A DNA stretch of 25,037 bases, taken from contig JADKEB010000039.1 in NCBI GenBank assembly GCA_016718205.1, forward strand, positions 1 to 25,037, read 5' to 3'. Below are positions 19,476 to 25,037 of this stretch, piece by piece (position 1 is the stretch's first letter; each line of letters begins with the position of its first letter). The position numbers were made by a program, and so were the translations under genes. The stretch is from Saprospiraceae bacterium (GTDB taxonomy: Bacteria > Bacteroidota > Bacteroidia > Chitinophagales > Saprospiraceae). The notes beneath the pieces were generated by a model that saw nothing but the letters and a program-made list of their open reading frames with translations, did no database searches and had not been told where the DNA came from.

Positions 19476-21799
19476 ATATTGGAATTGAAACATATTCAAT
19501 ACATGGATTTTTTGAGCAAATGGTAACTTATAATCGCACCATATTGGAATTGAAACTTTTATTTATTTAAAAGTTCATTAATCCTTTCCTTACTTATAAT
19601 CGCACCATATTGTAATTGAAACACGGCAGGGTTGACATAGTGCTTATTTATAAGCGAAACTTATAATCGCACCATATTGGAATTGAAACAACTTGGGAAA
19701 AAGATGTTTTTATTAGCCACAATGAAGCTTATAATCGCACCATATTGGAATTGAAACTTTTTCAAGTTTACGTTTAATGTCTTCAAGTGCTGCTTATAAT
19801 CGCACCATATTGGAATTGAAACTGCAGTTATATTTGACAATGTATAAGACCCTGCACTACTTATAATCGCACCATATTGGAATTGAAACATAGATGCTGT
19901 TCTTTGTAACAATGCGGTTGCTTTTGCTTATAATGTCAGCGTAGTGGAAGTGAAACTTTGAACCTTCCACGCATCTCTCGGATATCCTAAAGCTTATAAT
20001 CGCACCATATTGGAATTGAAACGTCCTGTAGTCCTTTCAGTTCTTGTAATGCTTCTTTTCTTATAATCGCACCATATTGGAATTGAAACTGTAAAAATCG
20101 CATCTTTGCTCAGCAAGTTCTTTTCTTATAATCGCACCATATTGGAATTGAAACGACTTTTCGAGTGCTGTTTTAGGTGATTTATTTTGCTTATAATCGC
20201 ACCATATTGGAATTGAAACTATCAACATCACAGGCGAAGGTGCAAGAGATGGTGACTTATAATCGCACCATATTGGAATTGAAACATGTTTTCTGCCATT
20301 AGATTAATATTTCGCCTTTATCTTATAATCGCACCATATTGGAATTGAAACGATCCTGTTAGAGATGAAAAACCTTGGAGTTAATCCTTATAATCGCACC
20401 ATATTGGAATTGAAACATTGATAGCCAGAAAGAATATTGCGTATAATGTTCTTATAATCGCACCATATTGGAATTGAAACTCCTTTTTTATGGAACACAA
20501 GAGAAACCGACGTTGCTTATAATCGCACCATATTGGAATTGAAACATAGATGATGTTCTTTGTAACAATGCAGTTACTTTCTTATAATCGCACCATATTG
20601 GAATTGAAACTGTCTTAATGTCTGATTTGTTGTGCCTGATGGAAGCCTTATAATCGCACCATATTGGAATTGAAACTTTGATGCAAGGATTAAAAAGACT
20701 ATAGAACTTGTCCTTATAATCGCACCATATTGGAATTGAAACATTGAAAAATATTGATACTTCCATTTATTCAGGTGTCTTATAATCGCACCATATTGGA
20801 ATTGAAACATAACTCAAATGAACAATGGATCATATGGACACTTCTTATAATCGCACCATATTGGAATTGAAACATTTGTATTTTGAATTGTCTTTAACCG
20901 CTCATTCTTATAATCGCACCATATTGGAATTGAAACTCAAATACTACGACTCTATTTAAGTTTCCTATGCCCTTATAATCGCACCATATTGGAATTGAAA
21001 CTTAACTGATTACCGGGACATCAAAGGTGTGTTTGCTTATAATCGCACCATATTGGAATTGAAACTATATGAATCAAGTCTTACGTTATTGGTGTTTATC
21101 TTATAATCGCACCATATTGGAATTGAAACTTTATTATATATATGAGGTTATAATATTTATCTTTCTTATAATCGCACCATATTGGAATTGAAACTTCAAT
21201 AAAAATCTATTGTTTGCTAAATCAAAAATATCTTATAATCGCACCATATTGGAATTGAAACATCATTCGATATTATCCGGGAAAGCGCAATTGAAGCTTA
21301 TAATCGCACCATATTGGAATTGAAACATTATTAAAGACCCAATTATAACCATTTCTAATTCTCCTTATAATCGCACCATATTGGAATTGAAACAGATATG
21401 ACATTGCCCCTAAAAACTCAGAATGCTGCTTATAATCGCACCATATTGGAATTGAAACGATTGTACAACTGAAATACTAACTTGGAATTCATGTCTTATA
21501 ATCGCACCATATTGGAATTGAAACGCTAATTCCAAACTTTGTTCAGGTGTTGCAATGGCTTATAATCGCACCATATTGGAATTGAAACAGGGTTACACAA
21601 TGTTTTTTTAGGAAATGGGTCTGGCTTATAATCGCACCATATTGGAATTGAAACTAGCATTGTAACCTGTTTCAGGTTTGCCTTCCCAATTCCTTATAAT
21701 CGCACCATATTGGAATTGAAACTTACTAACCGTTTAGCCATTCCGTCGCCTTGCTTTTCTTATAATCGCACCATATTGGAATTGAAACGTTGAATAAGC
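19476..21799 (+). CRISPR. CRISPR array, middle segment (repeats 86-120 by hand count)
   Basis: It starts with the 3' part of the repeat split by IS21 (19476-19491), continues with 35 repeats of the same 30-bp unit, and ends in a spacer interrupted by IS66 (21789-21799). Spacer lengths stay near 35-37 nt. Variants: 19593-19622 has TGTAATTG in place of TGGAATTG, and 19927-19956 is strongly degenerate. Spacers 19890-19926 and 20546-20580 are variants of each other. Spacer 21262-21296 is the reverse complement of most of the second half of spacer 15097-15153. Confidence 0.98.
19927..19956 (+). repeat. Degenerate CRISPR repeat in mid-array
   Basis: This 30-bp unit keeps CTTATAAT at its start and TGAAAC at its end but differs from the consensus at six internal bases (9, 10, 13, 15, 18 and 24). 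It lies between normal spacers and perfect repeats. The final ATTGAAAC handle reads AGTGAAAC here, so processing of the adjoining crRNA could be affected. Confidence 0.9.
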
Positions 21800-21815
21800 G
21801 TAAGCATCCGACGAA

Positions 21816-23314
21816 CTACGTAGCTGGTTCGCTAGATTTTTTGAATTCGGCTGGACTAATTTTCCTATCTCCGATGTTTTTATAGATGGTGCTTTTGTCA
21901 GGAACCACATCATATAATCGTATGGATTGACACCAAGTGCCTTGCATGTACCAAAGATGGTGTAATAATACCCTATTGTGATAGCTGCCGTGTGGTTTCC
22001 TGCAAAGAGATAGTTTTTCCTCCCCAGAGCCAAGGGTCTGATCGCATTCTCTATGATGTTACTTATCTATCTCTACTATGCCATGGTCTGTATATTTGGT
22101 AAACTTTTTGCCATCGAGTAACGAGATAGGACATGGCTTTGCTGATAGGTGATCGGGGCGTCACCCTGAGTGCCTCCTTGTCTAACCAATCTTTAAACTG
22201 ATCCAATATTGGTTTGGCCGCCTGTCTCTCTATAGTGCGTTCATCGTACGAACTGTCTGCATCTCTGCATTTTTGCTCGATTGCATAGAGTTTCTGTATT
22301 TGGTTTAATGCAAATTCGCTCCTTGCTTTATCATTATCCATGGATTCTATAAACTTCCGGCGTCCATGTGCCCAGCAATGAAAATGCTGCACATCTGGGT
22401 ACATTTTATCTATAATGTCATATACTTCATACGCATCTGTTTGTAAAAATCCTTTGTATTGTTTAAAGTTATTCTCGGCCCTTCTCTGCCTCTGCCTTTG
22501 TGATATTCAAAACATACATGCTTGAGTTCGGTGGAGCCCATGACCCACATATAACCCGTATGGCTTGCTTTTCTCTTTCCATCCATGACTTTGATGCTAC
22601 TTTCATCTTGCTGTATATAGCTGGATTGGAGTATTTGTTCTTTAATATATTCACTCATCAGTTTCATATATGGGCTTAGTTGATGTACCCATCCATTCAT
22701 AGTCGATGATGAGATCACCACGCCTTGGCGCTTATATATCTGTTCTGACGATACTCGGGGATATGATCTACAAACTTTGACACTACTACATCTGCCAGCA
22801 GGCTTACATCTGCTTCGCACTTGGCGATAGGTTCTTCTATGGCCGGTGCGGTGACGATGGTATCTGAATCTGCTTTTTTGTAAACGGGGCGGATATATCT
22901 GATGATAAATAACATGCCTGGCCTTTTGGCAAGTCTATCTGATATTTCATCTCTTAGATGGATGTCGGATTCATCATGCTCGACAGGGACATTTCTGATT
23001 TCTACGGGCAGATGTGTACAGCTGGCCAACAGCTGCCGCCCCTGTTGTGCACTCTTCCTTTTGCAGGCTTGGATGATTGGTTCTGTTCTTGTGGCAGATC
23101 TACATCTGGGCTTACGCCAGCGAGTTCTCCAAATATGTTGAGTTGTCTGGGATCTCCCGTCGGTATGAAGCGTTCTGTTTTAGGGCCGAAGATGATTTTT
23201 GCAGTTGTGCAATCTGATGGGCGAGATCTTCAATCCGGGCAGCCTGCTGCTGGATTTCAACGTCTTTGTGCTATCGCTGCGTCTTTTTTGCGCTATGATC
23301 TCCTCGTAATTCAT
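21816..23314 (-). pseudogene. tnpC: IS66 TnpC-like DDE transposase, frameshifted
   Basis: TnpC is the main transposase of IS66. The ATG at 23314 (MNYEEIIAQKRR) fits the N-terminus; the following zinc-finger and linker region is broken by shifts between 23030 and 23290. Further pieces carry the DDE core: Asp in SSYIQQDESSIKVMD (near 22590-22635), Asp in GFLQTDAYEVYD (rebuilt across a shift near 22415-22460), CWAHGRRKF near 22350-22380, and Glu in NIIENAIRPLALGRKNYLFA (rebuilt near 22010-22065). The last frame, with FAGNHTAAITIGYYYTIFGT and LGVNPYDYM, runs out of the element into the array without a stop. A neighbouring frame stops at 21816-21818, which is why I set the end there. The length of about 500 codons is normal. 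At least four shifts make it inactive as read. Confidence 0.88.
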
Positions 23315-23360
23315 AGCATAAAAAATACTATATTTATACGATTATATCACAATATTTTAT

Positions 23361-23736
23361 TCACTTTTTTGACAAAATTATCCTGTTTTTCATCTCATAT
23401 CGCGGTCGTTGGTGTAGTCCCACCAGCGATATTCCACTGAGCAGCATGACCAAATGTTGGTAATTGATATGATGTGATTTCCCATCTATAATGCCGCTGA
23501 GCTGTTCATAGCAGCCCCCCTCCAGTCGCTTGCTGTACACCACAAATCCGTCCCGGTCCCAGACCAGCATCTTGACAGTCTGGCGACTCCTGTTCGAAAA
23601 ATACATATACATCACCGCTCAATGGATCAGCTCCGAGTTCATTTCGAACCAGGCCACTCAATCCATCATACCCCTTGCGCATATCTACACACCCATTGTA
23701 TAGGTAGTACCGCTGATGTGCTCCAAAGCCTAACAT
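23361..23736 (-). pseudogene. tnpB: IS66 TnpB-like accessory protein, one frameshift
   Basis: TnpB (IS66 Orf2) is needed for transposition but its exact task is unclear. ATG 23736 gives MLGFGAHQRYYLYNGCVDMRK and GYDGLSGLVRNELGADPLSGD, the family hallmark (split here for length). Near 23595 the frame shifts, and the continuation NRSRQTVKMLVWDRDGFVVY and KRLEGG completes the conserved core before an end at 23361. The total is about 125 codons, normal for the family. Its ATG overlaps the tnpA stop in ATGTTAG, as usual in these operons. Confidence 0.9.
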
Positions 23737-24018
23737 CCCGCCAATGCTCTGATGGTGTCAATACTCAGCATCATATGCATATCAACTCTAACTCCGTTAG
23801 GTAATGAATACTCATCTGAGGAATAAGGATGGTGACACTTGAACAGATACAAACTTGCTCTTATGCTCATTTATGACCGAAGGTTTCCTTTCCTTGCTAC
23901 GCCAATTGTAAAATGTGCTCTTGTCAAAGGGCTTCCCATCGTAATATTTACTGATGCTCTGACCCGATTGCTCCCATTCTGTTAGCCACTGATCTATTTG
24001 TTCTTTGTCGTATCGCAT
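23730..24018 (-). pseudogene. tnpA: IS66 TnpA-like small DNA-binding protein, one frameshift
   Basis: TnpA (IS66 Orf1) is a small helix-turn-helix protein. I place the start at the ATG of MRYDKEQIDQWLTEWEQSGQ (24018), because the open frame upstream runs through the terminal inverted repeat into the array. The HTH region reads SISKYYDGKPFDKSTFYNWR. After KFVSVQVSPS the frame is lost near 23820. The adjacent frame restores EYSLPNGVRVDMHMMLSIDT and ends IRALAGC, with a stop overlapping the tnpB start. The total is about 96 codons. Confidence 0.85.
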
Positions 24019-24092
24019 CTGACTTTGTTTGTTTTTTTGCAAGGTACCACCTATGCCGAAGGTTGGCAATACGGGGTTCGTCGGATGCTTAC

Positions 24093-25037
24093 GAATAAGC
24101 ACCTCTAATTGTCATTACCTTACTCTTATAATCGCACCATATTGGAATTGAAACTTCTCAAACTAAGGTCTAACAATTGCTAAAAAGGCTTATAATCGCA
24201 CCATATTGGAATTGAAACTCAGGTACGGAAGTGTTGACAATGAATAATGTTGGCTTATAATCGCACCATATTGGAATTGAAACTTTATCATTCACGTGTT
24301 ACCATTTGGAAGAATCCGGTCTTATAATCGCACCATATTGGAATTGAAACAAAGGAAAAGGATAGATAAAGTAAAAGTTGAGATGCTTATAATCGCACCA
24401 TATTGGAATTGAAACACTTTTGACAATGGACAGCGGAAAGCAACTGTTTTCCTTATAATCGCACCATATTGGAATTGAAACAGATTTAAAGAACCTTGTA
24501 ACTCCGTTGCATCTTTTCCTTATAATCGCACCATATTGGAATTGAAACCTACAAAACTATTATGTAGAATGTTCGGTAGATGATACTTATAATCGCACCA
24601 TATTGGAATTGAAACTTTTTATAAACTTTTATTTGGATAAGCAATAATTCGCTTATAATCGCACCATATTGGAATTGAAACGTTGTTACCGGGTCAATTC
24701 AAGTTACCAAAACACACTTATAATCGCACCATATTGGAATTGAAACGCCGGAATAAGTGTTTTATTTGAATACATTACTGAACTTATAATCGCACCATAT
24801 TGGAATTGAAACGTCACTTGAATGGTTTCAAATTGAGTTTTCAGATTCCTTATAATCGCACCATATTGGAATTGAAACGCGATAAAAACCAAAAAGACAA
24901 AAAATGAAGGTAATCTTATAATCGCACCATATTGGAATTGAAACTTGAGTAGTAGTGCAAGTCTTTATTGGGACAACACACTTATAATCGCACCATATTG
25001 GAATTGAAACGGATTTTTGACATCAAAAGACATATTA
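24093..25037 (+). CRISPR. CRISPR array, distal visible segment (repeats 121-134)
   Basis: It opens with the second target-duplication copy and the remaining 24 nt of the spacer hit by IS66, then 14 perfect repeats from 24125 to 25010. The last visible spacer starts at 25011 and is cut by the window end, so the array is longer than seen. Spacer 24482-24518 is a diverged relative of spacer 11424-11463 near the leader. No degenerate end repeat is reached. Confidence 0.98.

Larger units (their letters stand above)
21800..24092 (-). mobile_element. IS66-family insertion sequence inside a CRISPR spacer
   Basis: The element is 2293 bp, bounded by a perfect 17-bp inverted repeat, GTAAGCATCCGACGAAC (21800-21816, and complementary at 24076-24092). 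The 8-bp direct repeat GAATAAGC at 21792-21799 and 24093-24100 is the target duplication, the size expected for IS66. Removing the element and one copy leaves a 35-nt spacer between two perfect repeats. It carries tnpA, tnpB and tnpC on the - strand in the standard order, all frameshifted. Confidence 0.94.

Noticed and set aside
22902..23440. + strand open frames within the IS66 element
   Set aside because: They overlap tnpC and tnpB on the - strand, where family motifs are clear, and lack recognisable features.

Overview
The window looks like an accessory locus of a low-GC Bacteroidota bacterium; I cannot name a genus. The reasons are promoter boxes of the TAnnTTTG type in front of the abiE pair and the CRISPR leader, genes without clear Shine-Dalgarno sequences, and a cas gene order and families typical of type I-B systems in that phylum. 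IS21- and IS66-family elements are also present.

Layout. Bases 1-6063 hold a heavily decayed interference module, in order cas8b, cas7, cas5 and cas3, all on the + strand. Protein similarity can be followed through them only by hopping between frames. Bases 6175-7805 carry an AbiEi/AbiEii-type pair (also frameshifted), whose last gene overlaps cas4 by four bases. The adaptation genes follow: intact cas4 (7802-8302), a broken REP-associated tyrosine transposase (8336-9170), cas1 with two frameshifts (9183-10188), a four-helix-bundle gene flanked by imperfect inverted purine-rich arms (10189-10786), and intact cas2 (10787-11050). A leader of about 280 bases ends with a promoter-like box 16 bases before the first repeat.

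From 11328 to the window end runs a very long CRISPR array in three pieces: about 134 repeats of 30 bp with spacers mostly 29-40 nt, read left to right and continuing beyond the window. An IS21-family element (16867-19475) is inserted inside a repeat with a 5-bp target duplication. An IS66-family element (21800-24092) is inserted inside a spacer with an 8-bp target duplication. Removing each restores one normal repeat and one 35-nt spacer. All five transposase-related genes of these elements contain frameshifts.

How it fits together. Cas1, Cas2 and Cas4 would acquire spacers at the leader end. Cas8b, Cas7, Cas5 and Cas3 would interfere, but here they are pseudogenes: the nuclease HD histidine reads as Arg and the Walker A region is eroded. 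The array itself is nearly pristine, with no repeat indels seen in about 4 kb of repeat sequence. This suggests either recent loss of interference or Cas proteins supplied from elsewhere. The spacers record repeated encounters with related targets: two adjacent near-identical spacers, two further variant pairs, and two spacers taken from opposite strands of the same 28-nt segment. An uncorrected long-read assembly is the main alternative explanation for the frameshifts.
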